This document shows positions 27,136 to 36,157 of a stretch of 64,000 bases of DNA, piece by piece. Below the pieces are notes generated by a model that had not been told where the DNA came from, did not search any database, and saw nothing but the letters and a program-made list of their open reading frames with translations. Source of the stretch: Eutrophocola sp964503965 (GTDB lineage Bacteria; Pseudomonadota; Gammaproteobacteria; Pseudomonadales; Pseudohongiellaceae); contig CAZDCK010000011.1 of the NCBI GenBank assembly GCA_964503965.1, positions 1 through 64,000 on the forward strand, written 5' to 3'. Position numbers and translations under genes: made by a program. The stretch's first letter is position 1. Each line of letters starts with the position of its first letter.

Positions 27136-27792
27136 TTAATCGGCGTGCCTTACTACCCGTCCATCCACCATAAATATCACATCTTCTGCGATATTCGTGC
27201 TCAGGTCAGCAATACGTTCCATATAACGGGAAGTGGAAAGCAGGCTCATGGCAATATCGGTTTTTGCGGGGCTTTCCTCTATAACAGCCTTGATTGCCTC
27301 GTACATATTACGGTTGATTTCATCAACCCTGTCATCCATATCGATGACTTTACGGGCCAGCACATCATCAAGTTTGACCAGGGCATCAAGCGAATACCTG
27401 ACCATGGTACGCACACTGTCAGGAAGTTCGTTGACAAATTCCGGCAGGGTGGACAAAGGCTCATGCTTCATCAATTCCTGAGCCCGCTTGGCAATATTGG
27501 TAGCAAAGTCACCCATTCTTTCCAGGTCATTATTGACCTTGAGAACCACTACGATGAATCGTAAATCACCAGCAACCGGCTGGTGCAAAGCCAGAATCTT
27601 GAGGCAGTCTTCCTCAATCTTGACCTCCATGTCATTGATTACATCTTCATGTTTGAACACTTCATCAACGAAGGTGCTCTCCCTGTTGTTAATGGCCAGG
27701 ATGGCGTTATTGATGGACGTCTCAACCATGTTACCCAGTTTGAGTACTTCCTTTTTGAGTTTTTCCAGATCACGCTGTAAATGTAATGACAT
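27136..27792 (-). CDS. phoU: Phosphate-specific transport accessory protein PhoU
   Basis: 218 residues, all-helical, two PhoU repeats. HLQRDLEKLKKEVLKLG, then DLRFIVVVLKVNNDLERMGD and the second copy SLLSTSRYMERIADLSTNIAED show the conserved metal-binding (E/D)xxxD patterns. PhoU links the Pst transporter to PhoR and keeps the regulon off when phosphate is plentiful. It follows pstB by 33 nt and closes the classical pst operon, although the imelysin gene follows at once. Confidence 0.96.
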   Translation of the reverse strand: MSLHLQRDLEKLKKEVLKLGNMVETSINNAILAINNRESTFVDEVFKHEDVINDMEVKIEEDCLKILALHQPVAGDLRFIVVVLKVNNDLERMGDFATNIAKRAQELMKHEPLSTLPEFVNELPDSVRTMVRYSLDALVKLDDVLARKVIDMDDRVDEINRNMYEAIKAVIEESPAKTDIAMSLLSTSRYMERIADLSTNIAEDVIFMVDGRVVRHAD

Positions 27793-27825
27793 ATTGCTTT
27801 CTCTTGTTCCGGTCCAGTCAAACGA

Positions 27826-28629
27826 TCAACCAAATCGGCCGGTGACGTATTCTTCAGTCCTTTTTACCGCTGGTCGGGTAAATATACGCTTGGTCACATT
27901 GAATTCGATCAGGTCACCCATTTCCATAAAGGCAGTGTAATCTGAAATTCGGGCTGCCTGTTGCATGTTATGGGTCACAATGACAATAGTGTACTGCTCC
28001 TTAAGTTCAAACATCAGGTCTTCAATATGCGCCGTGGAGATTGGGTCCAGAGCGGAACAGGGCTCATCCATCAAGAGAACTTCCGGTTCCATAGCCAGGG
28101 CCCTGGCAATACAAAGCCTCTGCTGCTGCCCACCTGAGAGGTTTAATGCAGAATCATGCAGCCTGTCTTTCACCTCCCCCCATAACGCGGCCTGTTTCAG
28201 TGACTTTTCCACCAGCTCATCTGTGGCACCCGAGAAACCATTGATTTTAGGTCCCCAGGCAATATTGTCATAAATGGATTTTGGAAATGGATTAGGCTTT
28301 TGAAATACCATGCCTATGCGCCGGCGGACTTCAACGGGATCTACATCATTGCTGTACAGGTTTTCGTTGGCAAAAAGCAGTTCACCTTCAACGCGGGCAC
28401 CTTCCACAAAATCATTCATCCGGTTCAGCGAACGAAGCAGGGTACTCTTGCCACAGCCCGATGGACCAATAATGGCCGTGATCCTGTTACGGCGGATGTT
28501 GAATGAAATATTGTTGACCGCCTTGTTCTCCCCATAAAAAATATCCACATCACGAATCTCAAGCACAGATTTCTTGTGCATCTTCGGCTGTGATACATCC
28601 CTGGTGGAAGAGTCAGAAACCTGGCTCAT
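27826..28629 (-). CDS. pstB: Phosphate ABC transporter ATP-binding protein PstB
   Basis: 267 residues. Walker A GPSGCGKST, signature LSGGQQQRLCIARAL, Walker B VLLMDEPCSALDP and the switch IVIVTHNMQQAARISD are all intact. The phosphate-specific FAEDNLYS-like loop region reads FANENLYSNDVDPVEVRRRI. PstB powers high-affinity phosphate import. The ATG overlaps the pstA stop by 1 nt (TAATG). The first 20 residues are a polar extension that is variable in the family. Confidence 0.97.
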   Translation of the reverse strand: MSQVSDSSTRDVSQPKMHKKSVLEIRDVDIFYGENKAVNNISFNIRRNRITAIIGPSGCGKSTLLRSLNRMNDFVEGARVEGELLFANENLYSNDVDPVEVRRRIGMVFQKPNPFPKSIYDNIAWGPKINGFSGATDELVEKSLKQAALWGEVKDRLHDSALNLSGGQQQRLCIARALAMEPEVLLMDEPCSALDPISTAHIEDLMFELKEQYTIVIVTHNMQQAARISDYTAFMEMGDLIEFNVTKRIFTRPAVKRTEEYVTGRFG

Positions 28630-29507
28630 TACTTCAATCTCCGTTCGGTCTTGTTACGAATATAAATGGCTGTGGCGTTCATGATCAACAGGACAACAAG
28701 CAGAATAATAATGCCGGCCGCTGCCAGTTGATGAAACTCTTCCTGTGGACGTGAAACCCAGTTATATATCTGTATAGGCAGGGCAGTAAAAGAATCCATT
28801 GGCCCTTCCGGCAGGAAGGCAACAAAGGTGAGTGCACCGATCATAACAAGAGGCGCTGTTTCACCAATAGCGCGGCTCAAGGCAAGAATGACTCCCGTCA
28901 TAATGCCGGGAAAAGATGATGGCAGTACATGGGCCCAGGCGGTCTGCCATTTCGTGGCACCGAGGGAGTATGCGGCATAGCGAATACTCATCGGCACCAT
29001 CTTGATGGCTTCCCGGCTGGCAATAATGATCACCGGCAGGATAAGCAGGCTCATCGTCAGTGCCCCGGAGACAAGACTACGCTCCAGCGCAAAATAACGG
29101 ACAAAAATGGCAAGGCCAAGAATACCATAAACAATAGAAGGCACACCCGCCAGATTGGCAATATTGACTTCAATGACCTTGGCGAACCGTCCCTTGCCGG
29201 CAAACTCTTCCAGATACAGTGCCGTCGAGACACCCACCGGAATTGAAATCAGGGCAACCAATCCAATCAACCACAGGGTTCCCACCAGGGCAGACTTGAT
29301 ACCAGCCCTTTCCGGGAAGCGTGAGGGAAAGCTGCTGATAAACTGCCAGTCCAGCCAGGCAAAACCATCAATGGATACCTGGTAAAGCAGAACAGCCAGC
29401 AGGACAACACCAGACCAGGTGACAGCAGCACAGAACGATGCAAATACTTTTGCCTTCCTGTGTCTTTTCGCCAGGTGCCTGATTTCTTTTTCAGAGCCAA
29501 TTGACAT
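28629..29507 (-). CDS. pstA: Phosphate ABC transporter permease PstA
   Basis: 292 residues with six membrane segments. The permease EAA-type loop is at REAIKMVPMSIRYAAYSLGATKW, which contacts PstB. LYLEEFAGKG and LSRAIGETAPLVMIGALTFV are typical PstA blocks. It forms the inner-membrane channel with PstC. It starts 13 nt after pstC and overlaps pstB by 1 nt. Confidence 0.96.
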   Translation of the reverse strand: MSIGSEKEIRHLAKRHRKAKVFASFCAAVTWSGVVLLAVLLYQVSIDGFAWLDWQFISSFPSRFPERAGIKSALVGTLWLIGLVALISIPVGVSTALYLEEFAGKGRFAKVIEVNIANLAGVPSIVYGILGLAIFVRYFALERSLVSGALTMSLLILPVIIIASREAIKMVPMSIRYAAYSLGATKWQTAWAHVLPSSFPGIMTGVILALSRAIGETAPLVMIGALTFVAFLPEGPMDSFTALPIQIYNWVSRPQEEFHQLAAAGIIILLVVLLIMNATAIYIRNKTERRLK

Positions 29508-29520
29508 GATCAGGCAGTCC

Positions 29521-30480
29521 TCAGTCGTAGACTTCGCGGAATCTGTTAAGAATGAGCTGTGACACGATATTGATAACCAGCGTGATGGAAAACAGTAAAG
29601 TCGCTACAGCAAACAGTGTCTGGTAGGCGATACCACCTGTGGGTGTATCCCCAAGGCTGACCTGCACAATATACGCTGTCATGGTCTGGATACTCTCAAA
29701 CATGCTAAGAGAGAGATTTGGCGTCTGGCCAGCTGCCAATGTTACAGCCATGGTTTCACCAATGGCACGCGATATCGCCAGCAGGAAGGAAGCCATCACA
29801 CCGGAAAGCCCTGCCGGAACGACTACGCGTGTAGTCACTTCATAGGACGTAGCCCCCAGGGCATAGGCTCCCTGGCGCAGGCTGACGGGGACAGCCTTCA
29901 GGGCATTATCACTGAGAGTCGCAATCATGGGCAAAATCATGATCCCCACGACAATGGCTGCGCTGAGTGCGTTGAACACCTGGATGTCCGGGAAAAAGGT
30001 TTTCAGGCTTGGCGTAACAAAGGTCAGGGCAAAATAACCGTATACAACGGTTGGTATTCCAGCCAGCAACTCCAGAACGGGCTTGATGATCCTGCGAACC
30101 CGGTCACTGGCATATTCACTGAGATAGATTGCACTGGCGAGCCCTGTGGGGATGGCGATTACAGCGGCGCCGATGGTGACAATCAGCGTACCCCACACCA
30201 GCGGCAATACACCATAGGAAGACGGCTCAAACAGAGGGGTCCAGGTAGTACCAAAAAAGAACTCAGAGGGAGACACATTCTCGAAAAAGTTCAGAGACTC
30301 GGAAACGAGCAGTATTACAATGGCAGCCGTGGTGACAATGGACACAATGGCACATAGACCAAGCCAGCCCTTTATCATGGCTTCGCCCCAGCGAATACGG
30401 GATTGCCTGATCGAAGTATCCCCTGACACCGGACTCTGAATGTCTGTATCAGGGGTTTCGGTTAATTGTTTTTGAGTCAT
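29521..30480 (-). CDS. pstC: Phosphate ABC transporter permease PstC
   Basis: 319 residues, six membrane segments plus a polar N-terminal tail of about 35 residues. VSPSEFFFGTTWTP, IYLSEYASDRVRRIIKPVLE, ELLAGIPTVVYGYFAL and LSRAIGETMAVTLAAG are classical PstC features. Some gammaproteobacteria encode a much longer PstC; this one has the short form. It lies 86 nt after pstS. Confidence 0.96.
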   Translation of the reverse strand: MTQKQLTETPDTDIQSPVSGDTSIRQSRIRWGEAMIKGWLGLCAIVSIVTTAAIVILLVSESLNFFENVSPSEFFFGTTWTPLFEPSSYGVLPLVWGTLIVTIGAAVIAIPTGLASAIYLSEYASDRVRRIIKPVLELLAGIPTVVYGYFALTFVTPSLKTFFPDIQVFNALSAAIVVGIMILPMIATLSDNALKAVPVSLRQGAYALGATSYEVTTRVVVPAGLSGVMASFLLAISRAIGETMAVTLAAGQTPNLSLSMFESIQTMTAYIVQVSLGDTPTGGIAYQTLFAVATLLFSITLVINIVSQLILNRFREVYD

Positions 30481-30566
30481 TATTTATCTTTTGCCGGAAC
30501 CCTTTCGGACAGGCACGCATTGTAGACTAATCCACCACCAAACTTTAGCAAAAGATTATTAAGCGA

Positions 30567-31532
30567 CTAAAAAGAGGCGACCTGGTCCCTGGCTTCCTGA
30601 TACATTTCCTCAGGGAGTTCAATATAGCCAACTTCGTTAGCCAGAGCGCCGGCATTGTCAATGTAGAAATCAACAAACGTACGGACTTCCTGGCGCTCAA
30701 GGCTGGCGGTATTCAGATAAATAAAAATAGGACGGGACAACGGGCTGTAAGTCCCATCATTGATCGTAACGGCATTGGGCGTAACAGGACCATTACCACC
30801 ATCTATCGGAACCACTTTCAACTTGTCCTGGTTCTCGATGTAATAGGCATACCCGAAGAATCCGAGGGAATTTTCATCACCACTGATGCCCTGAACCAGG
30901 ACATTGTCATCTTCACTGGCTGTATAATCAGGCCTGGAGGCACCGGATTCACCATTTACCGCTTCTGTAAAGTAATCGAAAGTGCCTGAATCAGTGCCTG
31001 GACCATATAGGCGAATCGGCTCACTTGGCCATTCCGGACGAATATCATCCCAGCTGTCGACCATGCTGCCTGGCTGCCAGATCATCTGCAATTCTTCTAC
31101 TGTCAGGTAATCCACCCAGTCGTTATTGCGACTAACCACGACGGAAAGACCGTCGAATGCAACTGGAATTTCCAGGTAATGAATCCCGTTGGCTTCAGCA
31201 GTGGCCATTTCGGATTCCTTGATGGTCCTGGACGCATCATTGATGTCTGTTTCCTGGGCCAGGAATTTTTTGAATCCACCACCTGTGCCGGACACTCCAA
31301 CAGTGACACGCACACGGGGAGCAACTCCCATGAACTCTTCTGCAACAGCCTCACTGATTGGATAAACAGTACTTGAACCGTCCAGACTTACTGTGCCGGT
31401 CAACTCTCCTCCGGCTTCCTGTCCTGAATCAGCAGTGCCCTCATCCTGAGAACAGGCACCAAGCAGGAGCGCCAGGCTTAAGAGAGAGATCAATTTTAGT
31501 GTTCCGGTCATTTGCAAAGAATGTGTCTTCAT
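30567..31532 (-). CDS. pstS: Periplasmic phosphate-binding protein PstS
   Basis: 321 residues. A lipobox LLGAC (Cys27) makes it a lipoprotein rather than a free periplasmic form. Phosphate-contact blocks are GSSTVYPISEAVAEEF, VGVSGTGGGFKKF and GPGTDSGTFDYF. AGGGAAA lies 7 nt before the ATG. First gene of pstSCAB-phoU, controlled by the Pho box at 31598-31615. The sequence is of the PstS/SphX type common in Pseudomonas-like bacteria. Confidence 0.95.
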   Translation of the reverse strand: MKTHSLQMTGTLKLISLLSLALLLGACSQDEGTADSGQEAGGELTGTVSLDGSSTVYPISEAVAEEFMGVAPRVRVTVGVSGTGGGFKKFLAQETDINDASRTIKESEMATAEANGIHYLEIPVAFDGLSVVVSRNNDWVDYLTVEELQMIWQPGSMVDSWDDIRPEWPSEPIRLYGPGTDSGTFDYFTEAVNGESGASRPDYTASEDDNVLVQGISGDENSLGFFGYAYYIENQDKLKVVPIDGGNGPVTPNAVTINDGTYSPLSRPIFIYLNTASLERQEVRTFVDFYIDNAGALANEVGYIELPEEMYQEARDQVASF

Positions 31533-31582
31533 TTTGGAATTTCCCTGATTAAGGCAAACATTGGCATGTTCAGTTGGGCGGC

Positions 31583-31615
31583 ATTTTCACACCACAGTGT
31601 TAAGTTTTCATAAAG
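31583..31615 (-). promoter_or_regulatory. Pho box and -10 of pstS
   Basis: On the minus strand CTTTATG-AAAA-CTTAACA (31598-31615) gives two 7-bp direct repeats with an 11-bp period, the form bound by PhoB. Nine nt further is a -10-like GAAAAT (31583-31588). The same geometry occurs upstream of the porin and phoB. Confidence 0.8.
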
Positions 31616-31757
31616 AAACCGGGTTCTTTCGATTAATTTCTTAATATTAAAACACTCCCGAAGTTCCCAGAGCAGGCGGGCCAGCAATTCTGGACAGGGA
31701 TAATGCCTGCTGGCGTCGCGTTATTCACACTATCTTTATTTAACCCAGAATTTAAAA

Positions 31758-31801
31758 CTTAACACTCGCTTCATAAAATCTTAATAATTCTCTGAAAGAA
31801 T
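31758..31801 (+). promoter_or_regulatory. Triple Pho box and -10 of the OprP-type porin
   Basis: Three 7-bp direct repeats with an 11-bp period, CTTAACA (31758), CTTCATA (31769) and CTTAATA (31780), then 9 nt and AAGAAT (31796-31801) as -10. The -10 overlaps the upstream ATG at 31800, which supports the later porin start at 31845. Confidence 0.82.
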
Positions 31802-31844
31802 GCGCTCGTTAATCACTGGCCCCAAACGGCACGGAGTCTTCCAG

Positions 31845-33287
31845 ATGAATCTGAAAAAAATCACCAAACTGAAGCAGGCGCTACTGGCAGTCGCTTTTAT
31901 CAATACCTCAACTGCAGCCTATGCAGCAGATGAGGAATTACTGGGTATCCTGCTCGAAAATGGAGCTATCACCCAGGCGCAGTATGAGTCTCTTCTCAGC
32001 AAGGACTCGATAACGTCTGAAGATGTCATTCCAGCGCCCTCTGCAGAAAACTCAACCGTTGAAGTCATCAATCTTGATGAACGGATAGCAGTCCAGGTCA
32101 ATCAGCAGCTGGAGACCCGGCTTCCCGTAGCGGCCAGTCAGACAGGCAGTGGTTTTCGTCTTGCGACACGCGATGGCAACTGGGAGACCAATCTACAGTG
32201 GCGTGCCCAGACACGATTCACTTCGCCCTACAGATCAGACCCAAGACAAATTTCCAGCTTCAATGCGGATAACCAGTCCAATTTTGAGGCACGCCGGTTA
32301 CGGATGAAAATTGGTGGTCACGGTTTCCAACCCTGGTTAAGTTACTATTTTGAAGTTGACCTGCAGCCCTCCAGGGATGTGGATGACAGCAGCGCGTCCT
32401 CCAGTGCCAGGGTCATTGACTGGCGTATTGATATCGCCAAGTGGGACTGGGGCGGTATTCGTGTAGGACAGTGGAAAGTTGACCTGAACAGGGAACGTGT
32501 TGATTCCTCAGGTCGCCAGCAGTTTGTCGAACGCTCAATAGCCAACCGGGTTTTCACCATGGACAGGCAGGTAGGCGCCCAGATCAGGGGACACATCTTC
32601 AAGGAAACGCCAGCTGACATGCGATTCTATGCCGGTGTATTTAATGGTGAAGGTCGAAGTGTAAACAATACCGACAATGACATGATGTATATGGGCCGCC
32701 TGCAGTGGAACTTCCTCGGCCGGGATCTCTCGTGGCGACAAACGGATGTTGAATACACTGACAAACCTACCGGCAGCCTTGCCATTGCCGGCTTCACTAC
32801 TACCGGTAGCTGTACCCGCTGGTCATCATCCGGTTGCGGAAACCTTGATGGCTTTGATAGGCCTGCCAATGCCATTCCAGGCCAATTTGATATCGACCAG
32901 GTCGTACAGGAATTTGCCTTCAAGTATCGGGGCTTCTCAGCGCAGCAGGAATATCATCGCAGGGAAATCGACGATAAATCTGATGGCAGCTCACATGAGT
33001 TGACTGGTGGCTATGTGCAGGCTGGCTACTTCTTCCATAATATTTTCCCGAGTGTACCGAAAGAGCTGGAACTCGCTGTTCGATATGCCTTTGTTGACGA
33101 GCCTAATGCCACCAACCGTATTTTCGAAAACGAACGTCGGGAAACCACGCTTGGTGCCAACTGGTTCTTCGATGGCCACAACAACAAGGTGACTCTGGAT
33201 TATTCGCGACTCACTCTGGATGACGCCTTCTTTGGACAGGATGAATCCGATGATCGCCTGAGACTGCAATGGGATGTTTCTTTCTGA
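31845..33287 (+). CDS. Phosphate-selective porin OprP/OprO family
   Basis: 480 residues from the ATG at 31845 (GGAG 9 nt upstream; clean signal ending at AAYAA). A short N-terminal helical part (ELLGILLENGAITQAQYESLL) precedes the barrel, as in OprO/OprP. The barrel shows NWETNLQWRAQTRF, NFEARRLRMKIGGHGFQPWL, RDVDDSSASSSARV and a terminal RLRLQWDVSF with the Phe needed for BAM insertion. OprP takes up phosphate or polyphosphate across the outer membrane. The Pho box upstream agrees with this role. Confidence 0.9.
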   Translation: MNLKKITKLKQALLAVAFINTSTAAYAADEELLGILLENGAITQAQYESLLSKDSITSEDVIPAPSAENSTVEVINLDERIAVQVNQQLETRLPVAASQTGSGFRLATRDGNWETNLQWRAQTRFTSPYRSDPRQISSFNADNQSNFEARRLRMKIGGHGFQPWLSYYFEVDLQPSRDVDDSSASSSARVIDWRIDIAKWDWGGIRVGQWKVDLNRERVDSSGRQQFVERSIANRVFTMDRQVGAQIRGHIFKETPADMRFYAGVFNGEGRSVNNTDNDMMYMGRLQWNFLGRDLSWRQTDVEYTDKPTGSLAIAGFTTTGSCTRWSSSGCGNLDGFDRPANAIPGQFDIDQVVQEFAFKYRGFSAQQEYHRREIDDKSDGSSHELTGGYVQAGYFFHNIFPSVPKELELAVRYAFVDEPNATNRIFENERRETTLGANWFFDGHNNKVTLDYSRLTLDDAFFGQDESDDRLRLQWDVSF

Positions 33288-33305
33288 TTCAGGAACACTG
33301 ACGTT

Positions 33306-33337
33306 AAAAAACGGGATCCATTTGGATCCCGTTTTTT
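33306..33337. terminator. Bidirectional terminator between porin and phoR
   Basis: An exact 14-bp inverted repeat AAAAAACGGGATCC (33306-33319) and GGATCCCGTTTTTT (33324-33337) around a 4-nt loop. It has a T run in both directions and lies between the convergent porin and phoR stops. Confidence 0.95.
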
Positions 33338-33356
33338 GTTGCAGGGCAGAAAATAA

Positions 33357-35135
33357 TCAGTTCCCCAAAGGCAGCTTGATAGTAAAGCTGGAACCACTGC
33401 CAAGCTGGCTTTCCACACTTATATTTCCGCCATGTTTTTCAATAATATTCTTGACAATGGACAGCCCAAGACCGGTTCCGCCCAGACTTTGGGAGCGCGC
33501 CTTATCTACCCGGTAAAACCGTTCAAAAACACGCTGCTGGTACTGCGGACTGATACCCAGCCCGGTATCCTGGACCTTGAGCGTGGCCCAGTTGGCGTCT
33601 TTTTCCAGGTGAACAGTAATAGTACCGGGTTGTTCTGTGTACTTGATGGCATTGTCCAGAAGGTTATCCACCAACTGGTTCATATTCTGCCTGTCCCCGC
33701 ACAGTACTATCTCGTCTTGGGGCAACTGCATAACCAGTTCATGCCCCTTCTCTTCCGCAGGCATCTGAACGTTTCGAACCGCCTGTCGTACAAGGTCTGT
33801 GAAGTTGATTCTGCTGAAGTCTTCCCGGTTCTGGCTGCTCTCCAGGCGTGAAATGGTCATCAGATCCCCGACCAGCTGGGACAACCTGAGACTTTGAGCA
33901 TGGACCCGACTGGTAAAATGAATGGCTGTCTCTCTATCAACTTCATCATCACCAAGAATAGTTTCAGTGAGGCCCCTGATTGCAGTAATGGGCGTTTTCA
34001 GTTCATGAGAGGCATTGGCGACAAAGTCAGTACGAATACGTTCAAGATTCTTGATGTCCGTGACATCATGAAGCACCAGGACTGCACCAATGGGCTCTCC
34101 ATTATCGTTACTGAGTGAGGCCGCATAAATATCGACCACAAGCTGGTCAGACTTTCTGTTAAGACGCATCTGCGTTTTGATAACAGAACGAGTGCGAATG
34201 GCTTCATCCAGGGCATTGATAATCTCCTGGTTACGTATCTCCTGCCAGAGAGGCTTTCCAAGACAGTTTTTCTCGTTTACAGACAAGAGCCTTGCTGCTG
34301 CCTCATTGATATGGAGAATGTTCTGGCCCATGTCCACATCAATAACCCCTTCCACCATGCAGGTAAAAATGGTTGTCAGACGATTCCGGTCAGAGGTCAC
34401 CTCAGTCACACTACGTGCTGAACTCCTGGCCATCTGATTAATCGCTTCTGCCAGCCTCTTCAGACCAAGGTTATTCCCTTCAGGGATACGTCTCGCGAAA
34501 TTTCCTGCTGAAATCTCCTCGGCGACGGCTGTCAATTCCGTAACTTTGGCAGCCTGACGACCTGCAAGGTAGAAGGACAGCAGCAGAATGATAAAAAAGA
34601 CAACGGCTGCATTTCCCAGCAACAATGTCTGTTGCTCACGAATGTCACGAGCCAGCTCACTTGAGGATTTGGCAACACGGGCATAACCGGCCAACTGCTG
34701 GCGAGAATATACAGGAACCGCGAGGTATCTGAATTCCTCATCAAGGGTGAAACTATAGCGCTGAGCAGCGCCCTTGCCATTAAGAGTAGCCACCTGAATC
34801 TCGGGACGGCGCAGGTGATTGTCCATCATCATCGGAGATTCGTGAGTATCTGCCAGGACGATTCCCCTGTCATCAATCACGGTAATTCGAAGGGAGGATG
34901 ACTCGGCCACCGAAGCAGCAGTATTTCTGATAGCGTCATAATCGAGCAGCCGGATGGTGGGCGATACTGCTGCAGCCAACAGGTCAGCCGTTACTGACAT
35001 TTTACTGTCGACTTCTTCCAGAACTTGGCGCTCCACCCGGGAGATAAGGGTGGCAGAAAAGAGGAAGGTTCCTAACAAGGCCACAATCACGTACCCCAGG
35101 TAGGTACGCCAGAAATAATGTGACTTGAGAAACAT
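33357..35135 (-). CDS. phoR: Phosphate regulon sensor histidine kinase PhoR (long form)
   Basis: 592 residues, longer than the roughly 430 of enteric PhoR. Layout: membrane helix 12-31, periplasmic sensor domain about 32-170, second helix 172-191, HAMP about 192-245, PAS about 250-360, HisKA with phospho-acceptor His377 in ASHELKTPITAIRG, and an ATPase domain with DNLLDNAIKYTEQ, DTGLGIS and GGTGLGLSIVK. This is the PhoR plan of Gram-positives and many environmental Proteobacteria, in which the extra domain could sense a signal directly. It follows phoB by 97 nt. Confidence 0.95.
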   Translation of the reverse strand: MFLKSHYFWRTYLGYVIVALLGTFLFSATLISRVERQVLEEVDSKMSVTADLLAAAVSPTIRLLDYDAIRNTAASVAESSSLRITVIDDRGIVLADTHESPMMMDNHLRRPEIQVATLNGKGAAQRYSFTLDEEFRYLAVPVYSRQQLAGYARVAKSSSELARDIREQQTLLLGNAAVVFFIILLLSFYLAGRQAAKVTELTAVAEEISAGNFARRIPEGNNLGLKRLAEAINQMARSSARSVTEVTSDRNRLTTIFTCMVEGVIDVDMGQNILHINEAAARLLSVNEKNCLGKPLWQEIRNQEIINALDEAIRTRSVIKTQMRLNRKSDQLVVDIYAASLSNDNGEPIGAVLVLHDVTDIKNLERIRTDFVANASHELKTPITAIRGLTETILGDDEVDRETAIHFTSRVHAQSLRLSQLVGDLMTISRLESSQNREDFSRINFTDLVRQAVRNVQMPAEEKGHELVMQLPQDEIVLCGDRQNMNQLVDNLLDNAIKYTEQPGTITVHLEKDANWATLKVQDTGLGISPQYQQRVFERFYRVDKARSQSLGGTGLGLSIVKNIIEKHGGNISVESQLGSGSSFTIKLPLGN

Positions 35136-35232
35136 GATTAAAGCCTTACAAATATGTATGAAACAAACACCACTGAACCAGGCTGGTGGTTTGGAAATGT
35201 GCTGATTTTATCAGGCAAAGGCCATAAACAAA

Positions 35233-35928
35233 TCAGGCTGTATCACGCAGGCGATAGCCAACCCCACGGATAGTTTCTATCATCGGAGGTTCAATACCCA
35301 TTTTCTTGCGAATTCCACGGATATGCACATCAATATTCCTGTCTACCACTACCACGTCATCCCCCATAGCCCGGCTCAGAAGCTGTTCACGGGAAAAAAC
35401 ACGTCCCGGATAACAGGCAAGGTAGTGCAGCAACCGAAACTCGGTAGCCGTCAGGCGAATACTATTGCCTGCAACCATCACTTCATATTTGCTGGTATCG
35501 ATAGACAGATCACCCACCTCTACCTTATCCTGCCCGTCAACACTGTCTTCCAGCACGCCGCGACGTAATACGGCCTTGACCCTGGCCACCAACTCCTTGG
35601 GACTGAAAGGCTTGGTAATGTAATCATCGGCACCGACACCCAGACCAAGCACGATATCGCTTTCCTCTCCCTTGGCAGTGACCATGATAATCAGCGTATT
35701 CTGTGTATTCGGGCTCTTCTTGATGGCACTGCAAATTTCTATGCCATCCATGCCAGGCAACATCAGGTCCAGCAGGACAAGATCAGGCTGCTCTTTCTCA
35801 ACAAGGGAAAGACCTATAGTCCCATTAGTCGCTGAAAATATCTCAAATCCTTCACGCTTGAGGTTGTAACTGAGTACTTCGAGGATATCCGGTTCGTCCT
35901 CAATAATGACTATCTTTTTCTTGCTCAT
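35233..35928 (-). CDS. phoB: Phosphate regulon response regulator PhoB
   Basis: 231 residues. Receiver domain with acidic pocket ED (11-12), phospho-acceptor Asp54 in LLDLMLPGMDG and Lys in TKPFSPKEL. An OmpR-type winged helix follows (LTATEFRLLHYLACYPGRVFS, VDRNIDVHIRGIRKKMG, TIRGVGYRL). PhoB activates pst, phoBR and porin genes under phosphate limitation. A Pho box 63 nt upstream of its start implies self-activation. Confidence 0.96.
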   Translation of the reverse strand: MSKKKIVIIEDEPDILEVLSYNLKREGFEIFSATNGTIGLSLVEKEQPDLVLLDLMLPGMDGIEICSAIKKSPNTQNTLIIMVTAKGEESDIVLGLGVGADDYITKPFSPKELVARVKAVLRRGVLEDSVDGQDKVEVGDLSIDTSKYEVMVAGNSIRLTATEFRLLHYLACYPGRVFSREQLLSRAMGDDVVVVDRNIDVHIRGIRKKMGIEPPMIETIRGVGYRLRDTA

Positions 35929-35975
35929 AAATTAAAGCCTGGATAACTGCTATGCGGTCGTTATATTAATGGGAA

Positions 35976-36008
35976 ACATTACCACCGATGAATTAAGAAC
36001 AGGTTAAG
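35976..36008 (-). promoter_or_regulatory. Pho box and -10 of phoB
   Basis: On the minus strand CTTAACC-TGTT-CTTAATT (35991-36008) shows the 11-bp direct repeat. Nine nt downstream is TAATGT (35976-35981) as -10. The spacing is identical to that upstream of pstS and the porin. Confidence 0.75.
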
Positions 36009-36157
36009 GGTGTTGAAGGATATCATTTAAATTTACAAAAACTTAATGTTCGTATTCAGTCTCCATAGGCAGTCTGGTTGCGGCCATGTAATTAGATCAG
36101 TAATAATGCTGTAGATTAACTTCAAGCCATATCTTCAATTCCCCGGTTTTTATAAAA

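Larger units (their letters stand above)
31533..31844. other. Divergent regulatory region between pstS and the OprP-type porin
   Basis: 312 nt holding two Pho boxes, one for each direction, with their -10 hexamers (listed separately). The middle part (31620-31740) contains AT-rich sequence and an imperfect inverted repeat around CAGGC/GCCTG at 31673-31715. No gene is evident. Confidence 0.7.
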
